Below are positions 46,330 to 56,949 of a DNA stretch of 62,500 nt, piece by piece (the first letter of the stretch is position 1; every line of letters starts with the position of its first letter). The DNA lies in contig NZ_CP030127.1 of assembly GCF_003568845.1 (NCBI RefSeq), positions 952,501 through 1,015,000 of the forward strand, given 5' to 3'. A program made the position numbers and the translations under genes. The notes under the pieces are model-generated. The model was given only the letters and a program-made list of their open reading frames with translations, made no database searches and had not been told where the DNA came from. This DNA is from Indioceanicola profundi (GTDB lineage Bacteria; Pseudomonadota; Alphaproteobacteria; Azospirillales; Azospirillaceae).

Positions 46330-48309
46330 TCACCGCGTGGTGGCCGTCACCTGCACGGTCTTGCCCTTGGAGGAGACCAGCGTGACCGTCGCCCCGGTGC
46401 GGGGGGTATTGGCACGGGTCACATCGGCCAGGATCCTGAAAGAGCCGTCCGCGGCATCCACAACGCCCGTCCCGATCAGCGTCGTGGAGGAAGGCGCGCC
46501 GAGATAGGCGGTGATGGTGTTGTCGCGGGTGGCGGAGCTGGTTCCTTCGATGCGCCAGCCGCTGTCAAGACGGAAGGCTGCGGTGCCGGTGAGCTGCTCG
46601 GCCTGGACAGTGATGGTCACCGTGGCCTCGTTGGACCGCGCGCCCTTGTCGTCGATGACCACATAGGTGAAGCTGTCCGTTCCCCCGGCCTGCAGGCCCG
46701 GCCCCGGAATATAGGTGATGCCGGCCAGACCGGTCAGGCCGATGGTGCCGTTGGTCGGCTGCCGTACGACCTGGACGCTCGCGATGGTGCCGTCGCTGTC
46801 CGTGTCGTTCCCGACCACAGGGATCAGGACGGAGGTGCCCTCCACCGCGACCGCCGTTTCGCTGATGGCAACCGGCGGCGTATTGTCCACGGGATCGGTC
46901 GGGCCGCCCGGCCCTTCCCCGCCCGGCCCGCCGGGATCGCCAGCCGGGCTTTCGGCAAGGTAACGCACCGGTGCTTCGGTCCTGCCGCCCCAGGTCGATT
47001 TCACGACGATCTTCGCCGGCGGAACCTCCACGCCGGTCACGACCAGCTTGCCATCCTGGTAGACGGCGGACGGGAAGCCATCCAGGGACAGGACGGGGCC
47101 GTCCTGCGGCGCGGTGCCGCCCGTTGCGTCGGACTGCGCATGCACGGTGAGGGTACCGATGCCGGCATCGTCCCGCACGTAGGTGGCGTTGGATATCCAG
47201 ATGAAGTCCCGCAGCTCGGCGCAGATTGCCGTATCCGTGTTTCCGGCCTGCCGCGCCCGGACCTGGAGGGCGGTGCCCGCCGGCAGGGTGGTGGGCGTGA
47301 CCAGATAGAAATTGCCCATGCCGTCCTTGTGCAGCGGGATTTCCGACGCTTCCGGGTTGATGTCGCTTGGGTCGCAGACCGGAGCCACATTGGGCTGCGG
47401 CATCACGGTCACGGTGGCGCCGGGGCTGGCGTCCACCTTTACCTCCATGTGCCCGTTGGACAGGGTCGTGCGCTGGACCGTGACCGGAACCGGCAGCATC
47501 TGTGCGTCGTACTTCAGGCCGGACACGGCGAAGAGATCGGTGGACACCTCGTTGCTGCCTGTGCCGCTGAGGTCCACGGTCTCATCGTCGAGATAGGTGA
47601 CGCTGAAGAAGTTCTGCCCGATGGGGGAGCCCGTGACGGTGTGCGGCACGTTCGGGTCGCCGATATAGCCGGCGGGCAGCAGGTTCTGATCGCTGTCCCA
47701 GACCAGGAAGGCCATGATGCCGCTGCGCAGCGGACCGTTATAGTCCGGCGAGAAGCTGCCGATATCCACCGTCTCGTTGATGGCGCGCCGGCCTGGCGCG
47801 GTCACCGTGAAGATCTCCTCACCGAACGGATGCTTGACCAGATAGCGGCCCGGCAGCGGGACGTCGATGCGGATGCGGATGCGGCCGAAGGGAAACTCCT
47901 CCCCCTTCACCGCGCGCTCTGCCAGATAGGCGGCCTCCAGCGCCAGGGTGAGCGAGGCCGTGCAGGTGTCACCATCGCAGGTCTGCGCCGGCCCCATGTC
48001 GACCGAGGCGTCCGCGCTCCACCAGAAGCCCTCGCCGCCGAAGCCGGTCTGCTGCTGATAGGGGTCGGCCGGGTCGGGCGGGTCGAAGATGCACAGACCG
48101 GCGATGTCGTTGTGCGCCGTGCACAAGGCGAGAGCCAGACCGGTATGGTCCTGGTAATAGACCGGGAAATTGCTACGGGTGTCGATCGGCCCGACGCCGA
48201 CCAGATGCTGCTTCGTCCCCGGTTCGATGGCGGAGGCCGACGCCAACGGCAGCAGCAGCATCGCCGTCGTACAGAACAGGCCGGCCAGGTATTTTCCTTT
48301 TATTGTCAT
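46330..48309 (-). CDS. Large exported protein with Ig/cadherin-like domain
   Basis: A 659-residue protein with a signal peptide (LFCTTAMLLLPLASASA). The N-terminal ~420 residues are beta-rich with no family I recognise. A Pro/Gly linker (GDPGGPGGEGPGGPTDP) leads to a tandem-95/cadherin-like Ig domain (VVGNDTDSDGTIASV, DSFTYVVIDDKGARS) near 490-590, and a last beta domain follows. Such domains are common in calcium-binding surface and matrix proteins. It lies 3' of the ECF sigma and anti-sigma genes on the same strand after about 230 bp. It is a plausible T2SS substrate, by context only. Confidence 0.75.
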   Translation of the reverse strand: MTIKGKYLAGLFCTTAMLLLPLASASAIEPGTKQHLVGVGPIDTRSNFPVYYQDHTGLALALCTAHNDIAGLCIFDPPDPADPYQQQTGFGGEGFWWSADASVDMGPAQTCDGDTCTASLTLALEAAYLAERAVKGEEFPFGRIRIRIDVPLPGRYLVKHPFGEEIFTVTAPGRRAINETVDIGSFSPDYNGPLRSGIMAFLVWDSDQNLLPAGYIGDPNVPHTVTGSPIGQNFFSVTYLDDETVDLSGTGSNEVSTDLFAVSGLKYDAQMLPVPVTVQRTTLSNGHMEVKVDASPGATVTVMPQPNVAPVCDPSDINPEASEIPLHKDGMGNFYLVTPTTLPAGTALQVRARQAGNTDTAICAELRDFIWISNATYVRDDAGIGTLTVHAQSDATGGTAPQDGPVLSLDGFPSAVYQDGKLVVTGVEVPPAKIVVKSTWGGRTEAPVRYLAESPAGDPGGPGGEGPGGPTDPVDNTPPVAISETAVAVEGTSVLIPVVGNDTDSDGTIASVQVVRQPTNGTIGLTGLAGITYIPGPGLQAGGTDSFTYVVIDDKGARSNEATVTITVQAEQLTGTAAFRLDSGWRIEGTSSATRDNTITAYLGAPSSTTLIGTGVVDAADGSFRILADVTRANTPRTGATVTLVSSKGKTVQVTATTR

Positions 48310-48542
48310 GAGGCGTCTCCGATAGCGGAAGGATGCGTACCGCTTGGCCGGCTTTCAGCAGCGGGCGCGGTCCACTCAGCATCCCATCCGCCCCCGTGCG
48401 GAGGCGTCTCCCGATCCAAATAGCCCGACGGCGAATTCCGGAACCTTTCGTCGTCATCCTGGCGGAGAGACCATCCGCCAGGGGAGGACAGCGCCAAGGG
48501 CCGGGCGCATGACCCGCCGCGTCCGCCGGACTTGCCCGTCCC

Positions 48543-49328
48543 TCAGGTCCCTGCCGCGGCGGGTTCGATCAGTTCCACGATGCCGGAGAGTTCACCCTCG
48601 TCCAGGGCTCCGACAACGATGTAGGTCTGGCCGTCATCGACCCAGCTCGCCACGCCGAGGCCGTGATGCCGGTCGAGCACCGCCTCGCGCTCCGCCCCCT
48701 CGGCGGTGGTGACGCAGACCGCGATGGGCAGGCGTCCGTCGGCGCTGTACATGAGCTGGGCCACCGGCAGCGTGCCCAGGGTCAGCAGTCTGGCACCGGC
48801 GAAGCGGAAGCCTGCCGCTTCCAGGTCTGGCACCTGGAGCGGACCGTCGATCCGCCGGCCGAGCCACTGCTCTATATGGCTCCGTTCGCCAGCGGGCACT
48901 TCGACGAGATGGTCGCGCTCCGTCATGTAGACGGTATGATAGGCCGCCACCTCCTCATGCAGCTCTGCGATATCCGCCGGCACCTGTCCGGGAAGACGGA
49001 TGCCATCTAACGCTAGAAGCAGCACGACAGCGGCTGCCGTGGCCAATCCCGCCAGTGCCGCCCCCCACCGCCTTGGAGTTGCCGCGCCCGCCAGGGCTGC
49101 CGGGCCGGCGAACCCGGATGGTTCCTGGACCTCCTCATGGCCGAACGCCGCGCGGAGGAGGTCGCGTGAGTTGCGAAGGTCCTCCACCATCTCCCGAGCA
49201 TTCGGATCGGATGCCAGGCGGGCTTCCACCTCCGCCGCCTGTGCCGCGGACAGCTCGCCATCCACGTAGGCCACCAAGAGTTCGGGCGGCATCGGGGCGC
49301 CGCTGTTCCTGTCATCCCGGATGTTCAT
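48543..49328 (-). CDS. Anti-sigma factor
   Basis: A 261-residue membrane protein. The N-terminal ~70 residues (LLVAYVDGELSAAQAAEVEARLASDP) are the typical anti-sigma helical domain that binds the ECF factor; the HxxxCxxC zinc motif is absent. One membrane helix (ALAGLATAAAVVLLLAL, about 90-108) and a periplasmic sensor domain follow. The start overlaps the sigma gene stop (ATGA), which identifies its partner. It would hold the sigma factor at the membrane until a cell-envelope signal arrives. Confidence 0.87.
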   Translation of the reverse strand: MNIRDDRNSGAPMPPELLVAYVDGELSAAQAAEVEARLASDPNAREMVEDLRNSRDLLRAAFGHEEVQEPSGFAGPAALAGAATPRRWGAALAGLATAAAVVLLLALDGIRLPGQVPADIAELHEEVAAYHTVYMTERDHLVEVPAGERSHIEQWLGRRIDGPLQVPDLEAAGFRFAGARLLTLGTLPVAQLMYSADGRLPIAVCVTTAEGAEREAVLDRHHGLGVASWVDDGQTYIVVGALDEGELSGIVELIEPAAAGT

Positions 49329-49828
49329 TTCGGCGCCCGTCCCGGAGCAGGAGTCGGGCGTCTCTTCATGCGCTTGATCAGCGCCAGGCGGCCCCGGGCC
49401 AGCCTGCTCATTACCGTGCCGACAGGAATGCCCAGCTGGTCGGCAGCCTCACGGTAGGACAGGCCATCAACACAGACGAGGATCATCACCGTCCTTTGCT
49501 CCGGCGGCAGACCGCGGAGGGCGCGGCGCACTTCGGCGAGGGTAAGACGGGCTTCCGCATCCAGCCGACCGTCGCTTCCCGCGACATCGCGCAGCGCGTC
49601 CACCTGTTCGATCCTGCCCCGACGCCGCAGTTCGCGCCGCCGGTCGTTCCAGAGACTAAGGATGAGGCGCTTCATCCAAAGGTCAAGCCGGCCGATCCCG
49701 CCCGGATCTTCGTTGGACAAGGCGCGCTCGCAGGCCTCCTGGACCAATTCGTCCGCTGTTTCCGGCGACCTTGTCAGATTGCGCGCGAACCGGCGAAGCA
49801 TGGGCAGGGATTGGATGAGGTCTCTCAC
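49325..49828 (-). CDS. ECF RNA polymerase sigma factor
   Basis: A 167-residue sigma-70-family factor of the extracytoplasmic type. Region 2 is SPETADELVQEACERAL; region 4 is GLPPEQRTVMILVCVDGLSYREAADQLGIPVGTVMSRL, given here only by its limits near residues 105-145. GTG at 49828 has AGG at suitable spacing; GTG at 49849 would add seven residues. It is paired with the anti-sigma gene downstream. Its target promoters are unknown; the Ig-like protein gene 3' of the pair is a candidate. Confidence 0.9.
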   Translation of the reverse strand: MRDLIQSLPMLRRFARNLTRSPETADELVQEACERALSNEDPGGIGRLDLWMKRLILSLWNDRRRELRRRGRIEQVDALRDVAGSDGRLDAEARLTLAEVRRALRGLPPEQRTVMILVCVDGLSYREAADQLGIPVGTVMSRLARGRLALIKRMKRRPTPAPGRAPK

Positions 49829-50048
49829 GAGGCACCTGCCACGGATCACGGCACGGGTTCAACGCCCGCCCCCGTAAGCAGGAAGGCCGGACATGATCCA
49901 TCATTGCGCCGAAGCCGCACCGAACCTATCGCACTTCGGAAGGAGGGCACGGCGCATTGACGGTGGCCGATGCATCGTTGGTATACAGTTTGCCGGGTCC
50001 TGCCGCAGGCGGACGCCCGGGCGGCACCTGCCGGCCTTCGCCCCTGAT

Positions 50049-50336
50049 TCAGGCGCTGTCCTGACCGTCCGGCGTCAGCATGACCAGCGCGTCGGTGATC
50101 TCTTCGGAGAGCTGGCGGGCCGCCTGCCGCGGCTCCAGGCCGGCGAATTCCTCGCAGACCTCCGCGGGCGCCGGGGTCGCCCCGGTCCTGACGCCCTCCA
50201 GCGTGCGGATCAGCCAGGGCTCCAATTGCCGGAATCCGGCCTCCTGCGACTCGGCGTGATCGAGGCGCAGATCGCGTATGGCGGCCTGTAAAAGCCAGTC
50301 GGCGCCGCCGCTCATCCCATGTTTAATTCCGTCCAT
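50049..50336 (-). CDS. Small hypothetical protein
   Basis: A 95-residue soluble, largely helical, acidic protein (MDGIKHGMSGGADWLLQA). GGAGAG lies just before the ATG. I recognise no motif. It stands alone between the ECF gene and the HNH protein gene. Confidence 0.55.
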   Translation of the reverse strand: MDGIKHGMSGGADWLLQAAIRDLRLDHAESQEAGFRQLEPWLIRTLEGVRTGATPAPAEVCEEFAGLEPRQAARQLSEEITDALVMLTPDGQDSA

Positions 50337-50741
50337 ACCGCTCTCCGACCGTTGAGGCAGAACTCCCGGAGGATTTCCGCCCCAGGCATCCGTGCCGGCC
50401 CCGCACCGGATTGGAATACGCGCCCCGATCATGCAAGGTTCCACCCCGGATTTCCAATAAGCTCCTGATTTTTGGAGGTATTGCAGATATGGCGGCCAGC
50501 GGCATGGCGTGGCAAAGCCGCCTTCCGCTGCCCTCCCGGCCCGCGTTCCGTGGCTGTCGGCAACGACCGGAGCGGGTGACGGCGCACGCAATGCGGGCGG
50601 CTTTCGGCTCCACCGTGGCGGAACACCGGAGGACCCGATCCGGGGCCATCCCTGGACAGCTGGCGATCTCCATCCGGTCACTGGTAATCCGGCTGGCATC
50701 GGGACTATTCAGAAGCTCGCGCAACGCAGCCACCGTCCACC
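50337..50741. other. Intergenic stretch without a supported gene
   Basis: About 400 bp between divergent genes. A GGAGGT followed by ATG occurs near 50474-50489, but the frame it opens runs into the HNH gene in another frame and shows no protein-like character. I see no RNA gene or strong repeat. Confidence 0.4.
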
Positions 50742-51170
50742 ATGCCGATCCGCCGCGAGGCCCGCTTTCACTACCCCATCGACTGGCCGCAGATCAGCGA
50801 CTCCGTCCGGTTCGGGCGCGCCAAGGGCAAGTGCGAGAGTTGCGGGCGGCCTCATGGGGAGAAGGTGCGCTGCCTGCCCGACGGCCGCTGGTTCGATCAG
50901 GATTCGGGCACCTGGAGGGACGGCTTCGGTCAGCCCGCTTCCTGGCCGGACATCGAGGAAGCCTGCCAGGTGAAGACAACCCGCGTGGTGCTGGCCGCCT
51001 GCCACCGCGACCACGACCCGACCAACAATCGGCCCCAGAACCTGGCTGCCTGGTGCCAGCGCTGCCATCTTCGCCACGACCGGGCCTATCACCGCCGGCA
51101 GGCCTGGGTCACCATTATGCTGCGCCGGGCGTTGGGCGACCTGTTCCTGGGACGCTACCGCCGTTGGTGA
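50742..51170 (+). CDS. HNH-type zinc-binding protein
   Basis: A 142-residue protein with a CxxC knuckle at 31-34 (KGKCESCGRPHG) and a second in WCQRCHLRHD. The segment ACHRDHDPTNNRPQNLAAWC has the HNH nuclease pattern (His, Asn, His with a zinc site). HNH proteins of this small size occur in phage, restriction and repair settings; nothing nearby tells which. The Asp-His pair and downstream His could form the metal centre. No strong ribosome-binding site is evident. Confidence 0.75.
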   Translation: MPIRREARFHYPIDWPQISDSVRFGRAKGKCESCGRPHGEKVRCLPDGRWFDQDSGTWRDGFGQPASWPDIEEACQVKTTRVVLAACHRDHDPTNNRPQNLAAWCQRCHLRHDRAYHRRQAWVTIMLRRALGDLFLGRYRRW

Positions 51171-51324
51171 CCCTGCCCCGCCCCGTCATGTGGCCGGCGG
51201 CAGTCTGCGCCGGTGAAGTGATATCCGCCCTTTTCCCGCCGTTGTTCCGTGCCACTTCTCCCCGGCCTTTGCACTGGGCCAGTATCCCGGGCGGTAGGAG
51301 CTTCCCTATGCGTGGTCGGACCTG

Positions 51325-52002
51325 ATGGCCAACGATTCAGAAAATCTTCCCAGCCGGCGCGCCCGCCTTACAGCTTTCCTCGCCCGGCACAGCAATGCCG
51401 AGCGGCCCGCCCGCTTCTCAACCATGCTGCGGCTGGTGGGGGAGGAGGCCGATGAGCGGATCAAGCTGTCCACGCTGGTCGACGCCTTCCAGGACAGGGC
51501 GTTCGGCGCCTTGATGTTCATCCTGGCCGCCCCGAACGCCATTCCCCTGCCCCCAGGCACCTCCGCCGTGCTGGGTCTGCCGCTGGTGCTGGTCTCGGCC
51601 CAACTCGCCCTTGGGCACCGGCGTCTCTGGCTGCCGGCGGCCCTCGCTTCCCGCACAATTCCACGCCAGGATTTCCAGTCGCTGGTGGGACGGGCGCTGC
51701 CGGTGCTGAGGCGTGTGGAGCGGGTGCTGGCGCCGCGCCTCACCGTCCTGTTCGGCCCCGTAAGCGAACGGCTGATCGGCAGCATCTGCCTGCTGCTCGC
51801 CATCGTGCTTTTCCTCCCGATCCCGCTCGGCAACATGCTGCCGGGCATCGCAGTGAGTCTCTTCGCGCTGGCCCTGTTGCAGCGTGACGGCGTGGCCGCC
51901 CTGGCGGGCTGGCTGGCCGCCGCGGTCAGCCTGGGTTTGCTGGTGGCCGTGTCCGGTGCGCTCTGGGCCGCGACGAAGGCGTTCATCCATGCCCTGATGT
52001 AA
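51325..52002 (+). CDS. exoD: ExoD-family membrane protein
   Basis: A 225-residue inner-membrane protein of the ExoD family, linked to exopolysaccharide synthesis and alkali tolerance in rhizobia. Conserved features include TLVDAFQDRAFGALMFILA and NAIPLPPGTSAVLGLPLVL, and a C-terminal pair of helices (LLLAIVLFLPIPLGNMLPG). It probably has four membrane segments. It lies upstream of groES-groEL on the same strand, with a separate promoter region between. Confidence 0.88.
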   Translation: MANDSENLPSRRARLTAFLARHSNAERPARFSTMLRLVGEEADERIKLSTLVDAFQDRAFGALMFILAAPNAIPLPPGTSAVLGLPLVLVSAQLALGHRRLWLPAALASRTIPRQDFQSLVGRALPVLRRVERVLAPRLTVLFGPVSERLIGSICLLLAIVLFLPIPLGNMLPGIAVSLFALALLQRDGVAALAGWLAAAVSLGLLVAVSGALWAATKAFIHALM

Positions 52003-52016
52003 CGACGCCCGCTGCC

Positions 52017-52067
52017 GACCTATACTTCCGGGTAGGTCTTGACGGCCGGAATCTCGCTACTTACCTC
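52017..52067 (+). promoter_or_regulatory. Candidate promoter region of groES-groEL
   Basis: An inverted repeat GACCTA / TAGGTC (52017-52038, 10-bp loop) abuts CTTGAC (52038-52043). Sixteen bases further is CTTACCT (52060-52066), which resembles an alphaproteobacterial sigma-32 promoter (CTTGA and CYTATnT). The classic CIRCE element was not found. Assignment by pattern only. Confidence 0.4.
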
Positions 52068-52143
52068 GATACCCGCCCAGGCCGCCCGCATGGGGGCCGG
52101 GGCAGCAATGACTGGCATTCGCTTTGGACAAGGAGTGTCATAG

Positions 52144-54079
<1,936 letters not shown>

Positions 54080-54250
54080 CGTGGAAGGCGGGGTGCGGCT
54101 GAACGGCTGCCCCCCCGTGAGGCCATAAGAAAACACCGGAAGGGAGCCTTGCGAAGGCGTCGGGGGCGGCCACGGTCGCCCCCGGCCCTTCCAAGGTTGG
54201 ACCAGTGCGCTGAAGCCTTGGAGGAAAGGAAAGAACTTACGGAGGGACGC

Positions 54251-54436
54251 ATGCTGAGGCATCTGGCCCTGCTGTTTCTCGAACGCCCCGCCAACAATGC
54301 CGCCCCGGCCCGTCCTGCCGCATCCCGGCTGCCGGTTACCGAGTTGGTGGATCTGGCCGCCCGTTGCGCCGTCTTCATGGGAATCTGCGGGCTGGTGGGG
54401 TTGGCGGCTGTCACGGTACTGGGATCGGCTGCGTGA
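54251..54436 (+). CDS. Small single-helix membrane protein
   Basis: A 61-residue protein starting MLRHLALLFLERPANN, with one predicted membrane helix near the C-terminus (AVFMGICGLVGLAAVTVLG). GGAGG five bases before the ATG supports this start. No known family. It is codirectional with groEL and the next gene, but whether it joins the operon is not clear. Confidence 0.6.
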   Translation: MLRHLALLFLERPANNAAPARPAASRLPVTELVDLAARCAVFMGICGLVGLAAVTVLGSAA

Positions 54437-54521
54437 GAACGGTTGGAAGTGGGTCGCTACGATGGCAGGCCGTCACCGGTTCCGAGAATGCCCGGCATCG
54501 CTGTGCAGAGGAGAAATCGTC

Positions 54522-55016
54522 ATGCTGGACCCTGTTGAGGCCATAGTCCGTAGCGCCGTCGGCAATGCCAGCCACCGCGCCGCACCGGCGGAGGTCGCCT
54601 CCGCCTGTTTGAGCGCCCTGCGCCGGCTGCACAGGATCGTGGAGGAGGCGGACGGCCCCACCGTCGCAGCCATCGTGGTGGATAATGCCGTCGCCGGCGC
54701 CATCCTGGCCCACAATCTGGCCGTCCTGCGGGAAAGCGGGCGAACACCGGAGCCGGTGCAATTGCCCGCCTACACCTCCGGCGGGCGCACGGCGACCGCC
54801 ATTCTGGAGGATGCGGTGGACAGCTCCCTGCTGTTCCACCCGGTGATGCCGGGCGACTCTGTTCCCGCGACCATTGCCAGGGAACTGGTTGCCGCGATGT
54901 CCGCGCTGCTGGGCGGCGCGCCCGACCTTGGCGAGTTGCTCGACAGCATTCGCGGCCGCTCCAAGTCCCCGGTCGCGGGCATGGTGGCCGCACCGCCGGC
55001 CCAGCTCATAAATTGA
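54522..55016 (+). CDS. Hypothetical protein
   Basis: A 164-residue soluble protein starting MLDPVEAIVRSAVGNAS, preceded by GAGGAG. It is mainly helical, Ala/Leu/Val-rich and has no motif that I recognise. The frame is open further upstream, but the ribosome-binding site marks this start. Confidence 0.6.
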   Translation: MLDPVEAIVRSAVGNASHRAAPAEVASACLSALRRLHRIVEEADGPTVAAIVVDNAVAGAILAHNLAVLRESGRTPEPVQLPAYTSGGRTATAILEDAVDSSLLFHPVMPGDSVPATIARELVAAMSALLGGAPDLGELLDSIRGRSKSPVAGMVAAPPAQLIN

Positions 55017-55115
55017 GGGGACGACCGTCTGCTCTTACCGGTTGACTGGCTGTCACGGCTTTCCTTATGGACCCGGCCGCGGCGGAAGACGACCGGCATG
55101 GGAGGAGAAGCGGTG

Positions 55116-55946
55116 ATGGAGGCGAGTGTGCGGCGTGGTGGCGGCAGTCCCGCCGCCGAGGCGGAATCCTGCGTGTCCCGCCGGATGCGCATCGTGCGCA
55201 GTGCCGCCGTAGCGCTTCTGTCGGTCGGCACGGCCGGCAGCTCCCCTGCCCTGGCGCAGGATTTCATCGACTGGTCCTCGACCAGCCTGACCTACCTGCA
55301 CGGGGGTGGGTTCGAGGTGGACCCGAACCACCAGCAGACCCTGACGCTGGAACATGCGCAGGCCAATGCGGTGGGCGACCTCTTCGCCTTTCTGGACGTT
55401 ATCAATTTCATCAACGCCGCCGGCGACGATGTCACTTGGTATGGCGAGGTTTCACCGCGGCTCAGCCTGTCAAAGCTAAGCGGCATGAGCCTGGAGGCCG
55501 GTCCGCTGAAGGATGTCCTCTTCAGCGCGACTTATGAGCGGGGTGAGTATGCGGAGGCGCTTCTGCTGGGCGGGGCGGTGGATTTCAACGTCCCCGGCTT
55601 CAACTATACCCAACTGAATGCCTATTGGCGGCACGACATTGAAAACGACGTCGATGACGACCTGCAGTTCACGCTTGCCTGGGGCGCGACTGCCGATCTG
55701 GGCATGACGACACTGGTTTTCGACGGCTTCATCGACTGGGTGATGGGCATTTCGGATCGGCCTTCCGACCTGCACATCGTGCCGCAGATCAAGTTCGATG
55801 TCGGCCAGATGCTGGGCTGGCGCACCGGCGCACTGCTGGCCGGCGTCGAGCTGGACTACTGGCACAACAAGTACGGCATCCGGAACACCGCCTCGTTCGA
55901 CTCCAACCAGTTCGCCGCCAGCGCCCTGCTTCAGGTCAGGTTCTGA
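55116..55946 (+). CDS. Tsx/OmpK-like outer-membrane channel protein
   Basis: A 276-residue outer-membrane protein. An export signal (RIVRSAAVALLSVGTAG, cleavage near ALA-QD) is followed by alternating beta strands with aromatic girdles and the terminal FAASALLQVRF, ending in Phe as outer-membrane barrels do. DWSSTSLTYLHG and the spacing of strands resemble nucleoside-specific channel proteins (Tsx/OmpK). GGGAGGAG precedes ATG 55116; ATG 55098 and ATG 55185 are alternatives. Confidence 0.75.
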   Translation: MEASVRRGGGSPAAEAESCVSRRMRIVRSAAVALLSVGTAGSSPALAQDFIDWSSTSLTYLHGGGFEVDPNHQQTLTLEHAQANAVGDLFAFLDVINFINAAGDDVTWYGEVSPRLSLSKLSGMSLEAGPLKDVLFSATYERGEYAEALLLGGAVDFNVPGFNYTQLNAYWRHDIENDVDDDLQFTLAWGATADLGMTTLVFDGFIDWVMGISDRPSDLHIVPQIKFDVGQMLGWRTGALLAGVELDYWHNKYGIRNTASFDSNQFAASALLQVRF

Positions 55947-55959
55947 CGGAACGGGCTGA

Positions 55960-56742
55960 TCAGGCCGGCGGCACCGCCCGCAGCCAGCCCAGCCCAGCCT
56001 CCGTCGTGGCGGCGGGCCTGTACTCGCAGCCGATCCAGCCGTCATAGCCGATCCGGTCCAGATGCGCGAACAGGAAGGGCCAGTTCAGCTCGCCGGTACC
56101 GGGCTCGTTCCGGCCAGGATTATCCGCGATCTGGACGTGGCCGATCCGGGGCAGATTGGCCTGGATGGTGCGGGCGATATCCCCTTCCATTACCTGCATA
56201 TGGTAGATGTCATACTGTAGCAGGAGATTGGGGGCCCCGACATCTTCAATGATGTCCAGGGCCTGCGCCGTGCGATTCAGGAAGAAGCCGGGAATGTCGC
56301 GGGTGTTGATCGGTTCGATCAGCAGCCGCAGCCCCTCCGCCCCCAGCACGTCCGCCGCGAAACGCAGATTTTCGACAAGGGTACGCCGCAGGATGTCCGG
56401 GGCCGCCCCGACCGGGCTGATTCCGGCCAGGCAGTTGAGCTGGGCGCACCCCATCGTCTTCGCATACAGGATGGCGGTCGACACACCGGTCCGGAACTCC
56501 TCCATCCGATCCGGATGGCAGGCGATGCCCCGGTCCCCATTCTCCCAGTCGCCGCCAGGCAGGTTGTGCAGCACGGGGGTGAGCCGAAACTGCTCCAGCC
56601 GCCGCGCGATGTCCGCCGGGTTGAAGGCATAGGGGAACTGGAACTCCACCGCGGTGAAACCCGCTTCGGCCGCAGCCTCAAAGCGGTCCAGGAACGGCCG
56701 TTCATTGAACAGCATGGTGAGATTGGCGGCGAAACGGGGCAC
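55960..56742 (-). CDS. hyi: Hydroxypyruvate isomerase / sugar-phosphate isomerase-like TIM barrel
   Basis: A 260-residue TIM-barrel isomerase of the Hyi/OtnI group. Likely metal ligands are Glu143 (LLIEPINTRDIPGF), Asp178 (LLLQYDIYHMQ) and Glu240 (GCEYRP). The reaction would be hydroxypyruvate to tartronate semialdehyde, or 2-oxo-tetronate isomerisation; sequence alone cannot separate them. The start is GTG with AGG upstream. No glyoxylate-pathway neighbour is present; it stands alone between an outer-membrane protein gene (convergent) and chrA (divergent). Confidence 0.88.
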   Translation of the reverse strand: MPRFAANLTMLFNERPFLDRFEAAAEAGFTAVEFQFPYAFNPADIARRLEQFRLTPVLHNLPGGDWENGDRGIACHPDRMEEFRTGVSTAILYAKTMGCAQLNCLAGISPVGAAPDILRRTLVENLRFAADVLGAEGLRLLIEPINTRDIPGFFLNRTAQALDIIEDVGAPNLLLQYDIYHMQVMEGDIARTIQANLPRIGHVQIADNPGRNEPGTGELNWPFLFAHLDRIGYDGWIGCEYRPAATTEAGLGWLRAVPPA

Positions 56743-56949
56743 CGGAATCCTGCCTGTGGAATGCTGAACTGGTCCGAGTTTAGGAAGAGGTTTCGTGGAA
56801 CGGAACAGTCAAGCGCCAGCGGCCGGCCGGCCGGCATTGACGGGGCGGCGGGAGCATGTAATTTTCGCCTGGGGCCGCTCGCGATCGCCCCGTCAGGCGG
56901 CAGCCCAAGATCGCGCCATAACCTTCCTTGAACGGGGGACTGGCGCCCT

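Noticed and set aside
50411..51325. Open frame overlapping the HNH gene, opened near a GGAGGT-ATG
   Set aside because: It runs through the HNH gene in a different frame and has an Arg/Pro-rich composition typical of non-coding frames.
52003..52143. CIRCE element upstream of groES
   Set aside because: Neither TTAGCACTC nor its inverted partner was found; only a different short palindrome is present.
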